NCBI GenBank assembly: GCA_003251535.1
Contig: QKFD01000097.1
Location: 1 to 42,981 of the forward strand
Reading direction: 5' to 3'
Length of the DNA stretch: 42,981 nucleotides
Source of the DNA: Chromatiales bacterium
GTDB lineage: Bacteria; Pseudomonadota; Gammaproteobacteria; Thiohalomonadales; Thiohalomonadaceae
A program made the translations under genes and the position numbers. The notes under the pieces were generated by a model that was given only the letters and a program-made list of their open reading frames with translations, ran no database searches and had not been told where the DNA came from. Positions 32,501 through 39,935 of this stretch are shown here, piece by piece; the first letter of the stretch is position 1, and every line of letters starts with the position of its first letter.

Positions 32501-32562
32501 GGCTACTCCAGAGGACACGATATGCCCGATTGGGTCTGGATCGGCATTGTATTGCTGCCTAA
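29560..32562 (+). CDS. Large exported protein with Cys-less transglutaminase-like domain and membrane-spanning C-terminus
   Basis: A 1000-residue protein. It has a signal peptide (about 1-38, ending APAAAA), an alpha-helical coiled-coil region (about 55-160) and a transglutaminase-fold domain (about 245-400). His (RMEHIWVEA, H368) and Asp (WIPMDPSF, D395) are kept, but the G-x-C-x-D site reads GNAFD, so Cys is replaced by Ala296. A long beta-rich central part follows, then a GYIIVDPATGAGAWKIAGG motif like that before variable ends in polymorphic-toxin-like proteins. The last about 110 residues hold three or four hydrophobic segments. TGAGG precedes the ATG. Codon use is less GC-biased than in neighbours. 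Catalysis by a cysteine mechanism is unlikely. Confidence 0.75.
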   Translation: MELPLLSHLRHTGLLMQTVSSVVLVAFLGLITAPAAAAIRTAPSTVPTAASAETDEAQLSKHLVQVTERITRLIERLESKEDAGNERAELKQLDAAIRQLDKAVTRNFESMGQQINDKHLPDIIQARHEDALAAYRQDLDDLLTQLETLQQAASESVELTAAKGLKGWLANKKMERAQQPFDPEQLPFMPLQPNPENEPKLTTEQFVAAGFTSSPMAKTAALGDFDYTTLAGAADPAWLAESGEVTLTDAIRAKAAELHYSPVEIYAWVRNHIEWLPTWGASQSAELTMEMGRGNAFDISSLTIALLRASGIPARYVHGTVELPIDQFMNWAGGFQDVNSALVFAASGGIPISSVSSGGVITKARMEHIWVEAAVDFEPSGGAINRAADAWIPMDPSFKQYEYTTGLDVIALAGIDSQQLKDQFQASSTINDTEGWMQGLDPSFLQAAQTQAQHALETWVNAHPGTTARDVLGGGKLIVQAFAGLPAGLATTVVARGAVYAEVPSALRPKISFAFSTDLFGGLNGAKSFTWSSLNNHRVTISFRPATAADEQTILSLYPDGGVTDLSQLVTTIPSYLIYVVPELRVDGEVVLTGASVRLGEDVNFAFEVSGDGARRVYPSPIVAGSYLAVAVISGGVSVTRLEDAKAKLAAVSSQIDSGASVTGITGEDILGQIFAAGVLGYFGELSTYSQVASLSQGAHMSLMHSAGTYGYVPKVSYLFGIPRSIGPGLIEMDLDRVASVQVVEGGDAQKEFNFVFRMGALSSALEHLVPEQMFATPENQGEAVSAVKALQKASQQGQRIYHITPANQSAALPNIHQSSLALNEMRQALATGKEVIAHTDPISVNGWQGAGYIIVDPATGAGAWKIAGGLNGGSGAFGDALMQIFVSLAFIISLLPFALILAVLAGPLIALAIVAIIAWSVVLYEIQALEPGPLRGILANLAWGAIGIAVGAITGGVLGVALAFWVLGSIANYYISQIDGLLQRTRYARLGLDRHCIAA

Positions 32563-32755
32563 CCTTCTGGTGGCTGCTTGGGTGAGTGAGCGTGCGAGTA
32601 GCGGGCTCTATGTGCTCTATTCATGGATAGCGGCCGCCGGTCTGTATGGCGGGCTGGGACTCGCCTACTTTTTGGGCTATGTCCTGCTGATCTGCCTGAT
32701 CGCGATCCTCTTCCGGCACAGATTGAGGCTCGGTGCATTTTTCCGCGGGCATTAA
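32522..32755 (+). CDS. Small membrane protein overlapping the island gene (77 residues)
   Basis: A 77-residue hydrophobic protein with two to three membrane segments (WVWIGIVLLPNLLVAAWV, LYSWIAAAGLYGGLGLAYFLGYVLLICLIAILF) and a basic end. The ATG lies 41 bases inside the upstream gene in the +1 frame, with GAGGACACG before it. The tight overlap and shared membrane nature suggest a dedicated partner, perhaps protecting against or assembling with the large protein's C-terminus. No family recognised. Confidence 0.6.
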   Translation: MPDWVWIGIVLLPNLLVAAWVSERASSGLYVLYSWIAAAGLYGGLGLAYFLGYVLLICLIAILFRHRLRLGAFFRGH

Positions 32756-32795
32756 GCCAGGTCGCTTGGGGAGATCTCTTCCTCAATATCCTTGC

Positions 32796-32822
32796 CCCTC
32801 CTAGCTCTCACTGGGAGGGGCC
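32796..32822. terminator. Hairpin after the island genes
   Basis: CCCCTCC and GGGAGGGG form a 7-bp stem around an 11-base loop, about 40 bases after the stop of the small membrane protein. It lacks a T-run and may act together with the stronger hairpin just beyond it. Confidence 0.4.
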
Positions 32823-32840
32823 CTGATATGGGGTGGAATA

Positions 32841-32858
32841 GGGGGCCTGCGGGCCCCC
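32841..32858. terminator. Probable terminator hairpin between convergent genes
   Basis: GGGGGCC and GGCCCCC pair perfectly around TGCG. On the plus strand TCTCCGTTCCATTGGTTT follows, a loose T-rich stretch. It separates the rightward island from the leftward ferritin-like/VIT gene, 20 bases from the latter's stop. Confidence 0.5.
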
Positions 32859-32877
32859 TCTCCGTTCCATTGGTTTG

Positions 32878-33738
32878 CTACACATCGACCCCAACCACCG
32901 CCTTCAGCAGCCAGCCGATACCAAAGGAGATCACCGCTACCCCCAAGGAGATGAGGGCCATACGCAGGAAGCGGCCGAGGAAGGAGACCTCTTTGGCCAC
33001 CGAGATGTAGAAGGTATAGCCGGCGATGATGAAGACGGTGCAGATCAACATCACCGTCAGGGCGACGAAGACCTCAGAGAAGAGGAAGTAGGGGGCAACT
33101 AGGATGGCCACGGTGATGATGTAGGCGACCCCTGTGTAGATGGCTGACTTGATGGGGTCCATCGCCTCCTGCTCCCCCTCCTGGGCGGAGAGGTAGCCCG
33201 AGGCGGCCATGGAGAGGGCCGCCGCGACACCCATGATGAGCCCGGTGACGGCGATCAGTTCACCGTTACGGAACGCTAGGGTGAGGCCGGCGAGGGTGCC
33301 CGTCAGCTCGACTAGGGCGTCGTTGAGACCGAGGACGATGGCCCCGGCATAGGCGAGGCGTTCATCGTGTAGCTGGGTGACCAGATCCTTCTCGTGGCGC
33401 TTCTCATCGGCGCCGATGGAGACCACTTGGGGGTAGCGGGCCGCCATCTCGCGGTAGAAGAGCTGCGCCTTGGTCTCCCCCCCCTCCATCAGTTTGAGGG
33501 CAAAGGCGAGGCCAAACAGGCGCGCCAACACCCCATACCAGAAGATGCGCAGTCGATCGGGCTCCACCTCTACCCCGGTGATGGAGCGCCAGATGTCGTA
33601 GTGCATCAGCTCGTCGGCCGCCACCTGCTCCAGTACGGCGCGATTCTCTCCTTGGGCCTGGCAGGCGAGCTTGCTGTAGATGTGGTGTTCGGTGATCTCG
33701 GCCCGCTGCTGGGCGAGGATACGGGGATCGTCAGTCAT
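32878..33738 (-). CDS. Ferritin-like (rubrerythrin) domain fused to VIT1/CCC1-type transporter
   Basis: A 286-residue protein with the MbfA-like layout. The N-terminal about 140 residues form a ferritin-like diiron helix bundle (E17 in EITEHH, ADELMHYD at 41-48, later GADEKRHEKDL). The C-terminal half has about five membrane segments of the VIT1/CCC1 family, starting YAGAIVLGLNDALVELTGTLAGLTLA. Related proteins export iron (or Mn) from the cytoplasm, with the soluble domain sensing or loading iron. The start ATG has AGGAG upstream; a longer frame would run into the divergent gene's upstream region. Its presence with the Fur-type uptake system gives the window both iron import and export. Confidence 0.85.
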   Translation of the reverse strand: MTDDPRILAQQRAEITEHHIYSKLACQAQGENRAVLEQVAADELMHYDIWRSITGVEVEPDRLRIFWYGVLARLFGLAFALKLMEGGETKAQLFYREMAARYPQVVSIGADEKRHEKDLVTQLHDERLAYAGAIVLGLNDALVELTGTLAGLTLAFRNGELIAVTGLIMGVAAALSMAASGYLSAQEGEQEAMDPIKSAIYTGVAYIITVAILVAPYFLFSEVFVALTVMLICTVFIIAGYTFYISVAKEVSFLGRFLRMALISLGVAVISFGIGWLLKAVVGVDV

Positions 33739-33906
33739 GTCGCTTCTCCTTAATTTGCATGGGGTTGCTACGATCCTGCGCCCCCTATCGGAGGGGCGCA
33801 ACTCGGCCCTGGGCAGCGCCTCTTGGGTCGTGCTAGATTCTTCCGCCTTCCTCCCTATCTCCAGCGAGGCGGGCCAACTACCTAGCAACGCCCGGACCCC
33901 AACGAG

Positions 33907-34860
33907 ATGAATGCCATCGCACCCCACCGCATCGCGGTTCTAGTCCCCTGCTATAACGAGGAGCGCACCATTGCCGCTGTGGTGCGCGACTTTAGTGCCG
34001 CCCTGCCGGGGGCCACCCTCTATGTCTATGACAACAACTCCCAGGACCACACCCGCGAAGTGGCGCAGGCGGCAGGGGCGGTGGTGCGCAGCGAGCGGCG
34101 CCAGGGCAAAGGCAATGTGATCCGACGGATGTTTGCCGATGTGGAGGCGGATGTGTACGTCATGATTGACGGTGACGACACCTACCACGCCCCCAGCGCC
34201 CCCGCCCTGGTCCAGAAGCTTATCGATGAGCAGTTGGATATGGTGGTGGGCTCGCGCCTGGAGGAGCACCACAGCGAGGCCTTTCGGGCCGGCCACCGTT
34301 TGGGCAATCAGCTGCTCACTGGCTTCGTGTCATTCCTATTTCGCAACGATCTCAAGGATATGCTCTCCGGCTATCGGGTCTTCTCGCGCCGTTTCGTCAA
34401 ATCCTTTCCGGCCCTCTCCGCCGGTTTTGAGACCGAGACCGAGTTGACCGTCCACGCCTTGGAGCTACGGATGCCCATTGCCGAGGTGGTCACCCCCTAT
34501 AAAAATCGCCCCGAGGGGTCCGTCTCTAAGCTGCACACCTACCGCGACGGTTGGCGTATCCTCCGCACCATCATTCGCCTCTTTAAGGAGGAGCGCCCGC
34601 TCACCTTCTACAGCGGGCTCTTTGTGCTGTTGGCCAGTTTGGCGCTGCTCCTCGCGTTACCGGTCTTTATCACCTACGTGGAGACCGGGTTGGTGCCGCG
34701 TTTTCCCACCGCCATTTTGGCCACCGGCGTCATGATCCTCGCCTTCCTCAGCCTCGCTTCCGGCGTCATTCTCGATACCGTTACCCGGGGCCGCCGTGAA
34801 CTGCGACGGCTCTTCTACCTCTCAGTGCCACCCTACCACTGTCCTGATCGGGGCGAGTGA
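33907..34860 (+). CDS. Glycosyltransferase family 2 (DPM1/undecaprenyl-phosphate type)
   Basis: A 317-residue membrane-linked glycosyltransferase. The GT-A domain has AVLVPCYNEERTIAAVV at the start, GKGNVIRRMF, and the metal-binding MIDGDDTYH. NRPEGSVSKLHTYRDGW follows, typical of dolichyl/undecaprenyl-phosphate glycosyltransferases. Two C-terminal membrane helices follow. It probably loads a sugar onto undecaprenyl phosphate for periplasmic glycan decoration. The next gene, a GtrA-like protein, starts at its stop codon, which is the classic pair. Confidence 0.87.
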   Translation: MNAIAPHRIAVLVPCYNEERTIAAVVRDFSAALPGATLYVYDNNSQDHTREVAQAAGAVVRSERRQGKGNVIRRMFADVEADVYVMIDGDDTYHAPSAPALVQKLIDEQLDMVVGSRLEEHHSEAFRAGHRLGNQLLTGFVSFLFRNDLKDMLSGYRVFSRRFVKSFPALSAGFETETELTVHALELRMPIAEVVTPYKNRPEGSVSKLHTYRDGWRILRTIIRLFKEERPLTFYSGLFVLLASLALLLALPVFITYVETGLVPRFPTAILATGVMILAFLSLASGVILDTVTRGRRELRRLFYLSVPPYHCPDRGE

Positions 34861-35288
34861 TGCCGTTGCCGCCAATTGCGGGCGAGCTGCTGCGTTTCGC
34901 CTTGGTGGGGGGGATCGGGTTTCTGGTGGATGCCGCGAGTGTGGCGGGGTTGGCGCTGGGATTGGGGCTCGATCCCTACTCTGCCCGGGTGGGCTCCTAT
35001 CTGCTGGCGGCCACCACCACCTGGATGCTCAACCGCAGCTACACCTTCCGCCACGCCAGTGGCCGCCACCCGCTGGCCGAGTGGCTCCACTTCCTGGCGG
35101 CCAATACCCTCGGTGGGGCGATCAACTATGCCACCTACGCCAGCTGGGTGGCCTGGCAAGGGGGGAGTGCCGGCGCGTTGGTGGTGGGGGTAGCGCTCGG
35201 CTCCATCGCCGGGATGGGGGTCAACTTCGCTGTCGCCAAGTGGTGGGTGTTTCGCCCCGCTGCCGAGGGGGCGACGCCCGCAGAATAG
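34860..35288 (+). CDS. GtrA-family membrane protein (lipid-linked sugar flippase candidate)
   Basis: A 142-residue protein with four membrane segments. Family signatures are LLRFALVGGIGFLVDAASVAGLAL, WMLNRSYTFRHASG and NFAVAKWWVFRP. GtrA proteins are proposed to move undecaprenyl-phosphate sugars across the membrane. The ATG shares its A with the last base of the GT2 stop (TGATG), so translation is coupled. Confidence 0.87.
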   Translation: MPLPPIAGELLRFALVGGIGFLVDAASVAGLALGLGLDPYSARVGSYLLAATTTWMLNRSYTFRHASGRHPLAEWLHFLAANTLGGAINYATYASWVAWQGGSAGALVVGVALGSIAGMGVNFAVAKWWVFRPAAEGATPAE

Positions 35289-35348
35289 GGCAACGGCCGC
35301 CGCGGAGGCCCCGCTTTACGGCCGTGCACAACGGGTAACTACCGCAGG

Positions 35349-35555
35349 TCAGGCGAAGGTGTCGATCATGCGACCCTGGATACCGGCGGTGCGCTGATTG
35401 CCTTCAATGGTGTAGAGCATCAGCGAATCCTTCATATCGGATACCTTCTGATTACCCGCCTGGGCAATCTGGGTGGCAGCCGACAGCACATCGCGCTGAG
35501 ACTGGTTGAGCTGATACTGGAAATGCATGGCGGAATTGACTGATGAGATTGCCAT
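35349..35555 (-). CDS. Small hypothetical protein (68 residues)
   Basis: A 68-residue, helical, cysteine-free protein: MAISSVNSAMHFQYQLNQSQRDVLSAATQIA..., ending in GIQGRMIDTFA. It is evenly rich in Gln, Ser and Met and has no membrane segment. I do not recognise it; the Ser/Gln-rich helical style vaguely recalls small motility-related proteins. A clear promoter-like pair stands upstream, which supports expression. The ribosome site is weak. Confidence 0.6.
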   Translation of the reverse strand: MAISSVNSAMHFQYQLNQSQRDVLSAATQIAQAGNQKVSDMKDSLMLYTIEGNQRTAGIQGRMIDTFA

Positions 35556-35593
35556 CGGCCGGTTCTCGCTATTAAAGGGTTAAAGAGATAACG

Positions 35594-35621
35594 ATTGTAG
35601 ACGGAAATTTGTGACGCGCAA
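35594..35621 (-). promoter_or_regulatory. Predicted promoter of the 68-residue gene
   Basis: Read leftward: TTGCGC (35616-35621), 16 bases, TACAAT (35594-35599). The -10 matches 5 of 6 and the -35 only 3 of 6. It leaves a leader of about 30 bases. Confidence 0.45.
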
Positions 35622-35750
35622 CACGTTTTTTTATACGGTTATTTGACAAGTGGGATCGCCAGAGCTGGCCGCTGACCTGGATCGCGGCTGTGGATCTCCT
35701 CCGTAGTACCCTCCTGTCACACCCTTAATCCACCGTTGGAGCGGTCGCCC

Positions 35751-36356
35751 ATGCAACTCTTCTACTCCCCCCTCTCGCCATTTGTCCGCAAGGTCCTGGT
35801 TTTGGCCCATGAGCTTGGGTTGGCGGAGGGGATCGAACTCATCCCGGTCAACGCCTGGCAGCCGCCGGAGCCGCTGGTGCGGGCCAATCCACTCGGTAAG
35901 GTCCCCACTCTGCTGCTGGCCAACGGCGAGAGCCTGTTTGACTCGCCGGTTATCTGTGAATACCTGGATGGCCTGCACGGCGCTACGCCCCGCATCCCAC
36001 ACCTAGGGCCCGAGCGGTTGGCCGCCCTCCGGTTAGAGGCCCTGGCCGATGGGATCGCCGAGGCGGCAGTGTTGCGGCGAATGGAGGTGATCCGGCCGGA
36101 TGGGGAGCGCTCCGCCAGTTGGTTGGCGCTCCAAGCGGAGGCCATGGGCCACGGTCTGGCGGCGCTGGAGCGGGAGGTGGCGAGTTGGGGAGAGCGTTTT
36201 GACCTGGCGCAGATCGCCGTGGCCTGCGCCCTGGGTTATGTCGATTTCCGTTTTGCCGCCGATGGTTGGCGCGACCGCTGTCCGCAGCTCGCTGCTTGGT
36301 TTACGGCGGTGAGCCGGCGTCCTTCACTCCTGGCGACGGTACCGCCAGCGGCCTAA
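35751..36356 (+). CDS. Glutathione S-transferase family protein
   Basis: A 201-residue GST. The N-terminal thioredoxin-like domain begins MQLFYSPLSPFVRKVLVLAHELGL, with SPFVRK as the glutathione-site region, then NPLGKVPTLLLANGESLFDSPVICEYLD. A helical C-terminal domain with FDLAQIAVACALGYVDFRF follows. It probably acts in cytoplasmic thiol chemistry or stress defence; the substrate is unknown. The ATG is the conserved start; a GTG/TTG-type start slightly upstream would add five residues. Confidence 0.85.
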   Translation: MQLFYSPLSPFVRKVLVLAHELGLAEGIELIPVNAWQPPEPLVRANPLGKVPTLLLANGESLFDSPVICEYLDGLHGATPRIPHLGPERLAALRLEALADGIAEAAVLRRMEVIRPDGERSASWLALQAEAMGHGLAALEREVASWGERFDLAQIAVACALGYVDFRFAADGWRDRCPQLAAWFTAVSRRPSLLATVPPAA

Positions 36357-36396
36357 GGCCCGTGGCCTGGCAGGGGACCGAGGCCCCGTCACCTAT

Positions 36397-37248
36397 CTAG
36401 CGGACCCGCGGTAGCTGGGCAAGATCAAGCTCCCCATGGAAGACGCTCACCGCTGGGCCGCTCATCCAGAGTGGGTCCCCCTCGCCGCCTGCCCAATGGA
36501 TGGTAAGGCGACCGCCGGGGAGCTGGACCTCCACCTGTTCATCGAGGAGCCCCCAACGGCGACCCACCGCCACCGCGGCACAGGCGCCTGTGCCGCAGGC
36601 GAGGGTCTCGCCGGCGCCCCGTTCAAACACCCGCAGGCGGATGTGGTTGCGGTCCATCACCTGCATAAAGCCGATGTTGGCCCGCTCCGGGAAGGCCGGG
36701 TGGGATTCAAGTTGGGGTCCCAGCTGCGCCACTGGGGCCTGATCAACCGCCTCCACCCGCAGCACCCCGTGGGGATTGCCCATGGAGACCGCCCCCAACT
36801 CCAGGGCGGTGCCCCCCTCCAGGTCGAAGCGGTAGTGCGCCTGTTCGGCGGAGGCGGCGAGGGGGATGCTCGGGGGGGCGAAGCGGGGTGGGCCCATGTT
36901 GACCCGTACATCACCATTGGGCTCCAGATAGAGGGTGATATCGCCACTGGCGGTCTCCACCCGGATGGTGTCGTGGCGGGTGAGGTGGTGGTCACGCACA
37001 AACCGGGCGAAGCAGCGGGCGCCATTGCCACACTGGCCCACCTCGCCGCCATCGGCATTGAAGATGCGATAGCGGAACTCCACGTCGCTGCGGCTGCTCG
37101 CCTCCACCAACAGGAGCTGATCGCAGCCCACCCCAAAGCGGCGATCGGCAATGGCCCGCACCTGGGCCGGTGTTAGCACTACCCGCTGGGAGATGGCATC
37201 GACCACCACAAAGTCGTTGCCGAGGCCGTGCATTTTGGTGAACTTCAT
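36397..37248 (-). CDS. dapF: Diaminopimelate epimerase
   Basis: A 283-residue enzyme that converts LL- to meso-diaminopimelate for peptidoglycan and lysine. Both catalytic cysteines are present: GQCGNGARC (C73) and LACGTGACA (C218). The start [13 protein letters not shown] is the family start. I prefer the second of two in-frame ATGs six bases apart because GAGG then has normal spacing. Gene order (lptM-lysA-...-dapF leftward) is as in many Gammaproteobacteria, here with two genes inserted between lysA and dapF. Confidence 0.94.
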   Translation of the reverse strand: MKFTKMHGLGNDFVVVDAISQRVVLTPAQVRAIADRRFGVGCDQLLLVEASSRSDVEFRYRIFNADGGEVGQCGNGARCFARFVRDHHLTRHDTIRVETASGDITLYLEPNGDVRVNMGPPRFAPPSIPLAASAEQAHYRFDLEGGTALELGAVSMGNPHGVLRVEAVDQAPVAQLGPQLESHPAFPERANIGFMQVMDRNHIRLRVFERGAGETLACGTGACAAVAVGRRWGLLDEQVEVQLPGGRLTIHWAGGEGDPLWMSGPAVSVFHGELDLAQLPRVR

Positions 37249-37261
37249 CCCCATCCCTCAG

Positions 37262-37687
37262 TCAGCGGGCGGCTGGCATCAGATTGATGTAGTCGCGGTA
37301 GATGCAGCGATCCATGATCACCGTCAGACCGGCGGCGCGGGCGCGCTCGGCGGCCGGCAGATTGATCACCCCATCCTGTAACCAGATGCGCGGTAGGCGG
37401 AGCTGGATGCAGGCATCGACGATGGGATCCACCTGCTCCGGGGCGCGGAATACATCCACTAGGTCAATGGGGTCCGGTACCTGGCTGAGATCGGGATAGG
37501 CCCGCTCCCCCAGCACCTCCTGGATCCCGGGGCGCACCGGAATAATGCGGTAGCCGAAGCGCTGCAGCGCCGCCGCCACGTGGTGGCTGGGGCGATCCGG
37601 TTTGGGCGAGAGGCCAACCACGGCGATGGTACGCACCTGTTGCAGCAGGCCACGGATCTCATCCGGCCCAGGGTTGTCAAAGGTCAT
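37262..37687 (-). CDS. CoA-binding (Rossmann) domain protein, YccU-like
   Basis: A 141-residue single-domain protein. TIAVVGLSPKPDRPSHHVAAALQRFGYRIIPVRPG is the CoA-binding nucleotide fold, and IWLQDGVINLPAAERARAAGLTVIMDRCIYRDY is the family's C-terminal signature. The physiological role is not established. It is transcribed with dapF, 13 bases before it. Confidence 0.85.
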   Translation of the reverse strand: MTFDNPGPDEIRGLLQQVRTIAVVGLSPKPDRPSHHVAAALQRFGYRIIPVRPGIQEVLGERAYPDLSQVPDPIDLVDVFRAPEQVDPIVDACIQLRLPRIWLQDGVINLPAAERARAAGLTVIMDRCIYRDYINLMPAAR

Positions 37688-37714
37688 GGCGGGCTCTCCT
37701 GGCGTTGTGGGGGG

Positions 37715-38377
37715 TCAGCTCAACAGGCCGTAGACGATGAGATGGCGGTCACTCACCGCCTCGACGGTGAGGCCGGGGAGCCCGGCGGCGTCGAGCTGGG
37801 CCACGACCTCTGCAATGCGGTAGGCGGCCAGCAGCGAGTAGAAAAAGTCGTGACGCAGGACCTCCGGCTCATCCGCGGCGTACTGCGCCACCAGTGCCTC
37901 GGCCTCCGCACGGGAGGCGGGGCGCAGCAGGTCCATGACAAACAGCAGCGTGCCGGGGCGGCTCGCTTGGCGCACCGTCCGCCACAAGACCAGTGGATCG
38001 GCCAGGTGGTGGAGCAGGCTGTTGCTGATGATGGCGTCGTAGCCACTGTTTGGCAGCGTGGCCAACGGCAGATAGCCGTGGCATAGACGTATCCGCTGTT
38101 CTAGCCCATCCGCCTGCACCCTGGCCTGACCATGGTCCAGCATCGCCTGGGCACCATCAATGCCGTCGATGCGGACCCCGGGCAGGGCGTGGGCAAAGCG
38201 GACCGTGACATCGGCCGGGCCACAGCCGAGGTCGAGCACCTGGCCGTCCCCAAATTGGGGAAAGCGCTCGCGGAAGAGGGCGACAAAGCGGTCGTGCGGT
38301 TCGGCGAAGTCGGCCGCGGCGTAGGCCAGTGCCTGCTCCGCCGCCTCCATCAACTCCGGTTCCGGGATCCGCTCCAT
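37715..38377 (-). CDS. SAM-dependent methyltransferase (class I)
   Basis: A 220-residue protein with motif I VLDLGCGPADVTVRF, an acidic residue after strand beta2 (IDGIDGAQAMLD) and a post-motif AIISNSLLHHLADPLVLW. The substrate is not evident; the DPLVLW...RPGTLLFVMDLLRP pattern is generic. The ATG shares a base with the lysA stop (TGATG), so the gene is coupled to the lysine pathway genes. Confidence 0.83.
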   Translation of the reverse strand: MERIPEPELMEAAEQALAYAAADFAEPHDRFVALFRERFPQFGDGQVLDLGCGPADVTVRFAHALPGVRIDGIDGAQAMLDHGQARVQADGLEQRIRLCHGYLPLATLPNSGYDAIISNSLLHHLADPLVLWRTVRQASRPGTLLFVMDLLRPASRAEAEALVAQYAADEPEVLRHDFFYSLLAAYRIAEVVAQLDAAGLPGLTVEAVSDRHLIVYGLLS

Positions 38378-39621
38378 CACGGCACCAGATGTTCGTCAGC
38401 GAACAGCTGCTCGATCCGCTCCCGATCACGGATGACGTGTACCTGTTCACCATCCACCAGCAGCTCCGCGGCCCGGGGGCGACTGTTGTAGTTGGAGCTC
38501 ATGGAGAAGCCGTAGGCCCCGGCCGAGCGCACCGCCAGTAGGTCGCCTTCGGCAAGGGTCAACTCCCGCTCTTTACCGAGGAAGTCGCCGGTTTCACACA
38601 CCGGGCCCACCACGTCATAGGTGCGCGGCGTCCCCTCCCGCGGTACCACCGGCAGGATCGCCTGCCAGGCGCTGTAGAGGGTGGGGCGGATGAGGTCGTT
38701 CATCGCCGCATCGATGATGGCAAAGTCCTTGTGGGCGGTGTGCTTGAGGAACTCTACCCGGGTGAGAAGGACCCCGGCATTACCGACAATGGCGCGCCCC
38801 GGTTCAATGAGCACCTCCAGGCCGCGGCCGGCGAGGCGGGCCAGCAGGGGGGCCGCATAGTCCGCGGGCAACGGCGGGGCCTCGTTGCGATAGGTGATCC
38901 CCAGGCCGCCGCCGAGATCGACATGGCGCAGCTGGATCCCGTTTGTCGCCAAACGGTCCACCAGCGCCAAGATCCGCTCCATCGCCTCGACAAACGGGGT
39001 GGTGTCGGTGATCTGCGAGCCGATATGGCAGTCGATGCCGGTGACCTCGATCCCGGCCATGGCGGTGGCACGCTGGTAGATGCGCTCCGCCTCCTGGATG
39101 TCGATACCGAACTTGTTGTCCCGCAGGCCGGTGGAGATATAGGGGTGGGTGTTGGCATCCACGTCTGGATTGACCCGTAGCGAGACGGGGGCCCGCCGTC
39201 CCAGCGAACGGGCCACGGCGTCGAGCCGCTCCAGTTCAGGCTCAGACTCGACATTAAAACAGCGGATCCCCACCTCCAAGGCGCGGGCCATCTCATCGGG
39301 CCGCTTGCCCACCCCGGAGAAGACCACCCGGCCCGGATCCCCACCCGCCGCCAACACCCGCTCCAGCTCACCCACCGATACGATGTCAAAACCGGCCCCT
39401 AGGCGGGCCAGTAGATTCAGCAGAGCGATGTTGGCGTTGGCCTTGATGGCGTAACAGACTAGGTGATCCACCGCTGCCAGCGCCTGATCGAAGACGCGGA
39501 AGTGGTGTTCCAGGGTCGCCCGGGAGTAGACAAAGCAGGGGGTGCCATACTGCTCGGCGATGGCCGGGAGGGCCACCCCCTCTGCCCATAGCACCCCGTC
39601 ACGGTAGTGGAAGTGATCCAT
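38377..39621 (-). CDS. lysA: Diaminopimelate decarboxylase
   Basis: A 414-residue PLP enzyme that makes lysine from meso-diaminopimelate. The PLP lysine is K60 in VCYAIKANANIALL. HIGSQI, LDLGGGLGI-type glycine stretch (HVDLGGGLGITY), EPGRAIVGNAG and CETGDFLG are family motifs. The length is normal. The ATG overlaps the stop of lptM (TGATG), and the methyltransferase follows by the same overlap. Confidence 0.95.
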   Translation of the reverse strand: MDHFHYRDGVLWAEGVALPAIAEQYGTPCFVYSRATLEHHFRVFDQALAAVDHLVCYAIKANANIALLNLLARLGAGFDIVSVGELERVLAAGGDPGRVVFSGVGKRPDEMARALEVGIRCFNVESEPELERLDAVARSLGRRAPVSLRVNPDVDANTHPYISTGLRDNKFGIDIQEAERIYQRATAMAGIEVTGIDCHIGSQITDTTPFVEAMERILALVDRLATNGIQLRHVDLGGGLGITYRNEAPPLPADYAAPLLARLAGRGLEVLIEPGRAIVGNAGVLLTRVEFLKHTAHKDFAIIDAAMNDLIRPTLYSAWQAILPVVPREGTPRTYDVVGPVCETGDFLGKERELTLAEGDLLAVRSAGAYGFSMSSNYNSRPRAAELLVDGEQVHVIRDRERIEQLFADEHLVP

Positions 39622-39755
39622 CAGCGCTGCCCCTCCTGCTTCTGTTCTGAGGGGGAGTAGAGCGGTCCTTTGCTGCCACAGCCGGAGAGCAGCGAGACCA
39701 GGGCGAGGGCGGCGGTGACCGCGAGCAGCGTGTAGTTACCCCAACAAAGGCGCAT
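39621..39755 (-). CDS. lptM: LptM-type small lipoprotein
   Basis: A 44-residue lipoprotein, formerly YifL. The signal peptide leads to the lipobox LLSGC, followed by GSKGPLYSPSEQ, the diagnostic GxKGPLY motif of LptM. LptM helps maturation of the LptD outer-membrane lipopolysaccharide translocon. It is too short for most gene finders. The stop overlaps the lysA ATG, the same order as in E. coli relatives where it precedes lysA or dapF. Confidence 0.88.
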   Translation of the reverse strand: MRLCWGNYTLLAVTAALALVSLLSGCGSKGPLYSPSEQKQEGQR

Positions 39756-39935
39756 GGCGGGCTCCTGGATCGAAGCCAGTCAGTATAGCGGTGCCGGCGC
39801 GGGGAAACATCAGGCGACTCTTGGGGGATTAGGGTAGGAAGATTGCGGGGTGTTCGCGGGGCTGGGCGCTGGGCGAGTGGGATAAATGGGGTAAGATCAG
39901 AACTCCTTCTCTAGACCCTGCCGGTTGGAGCGACG

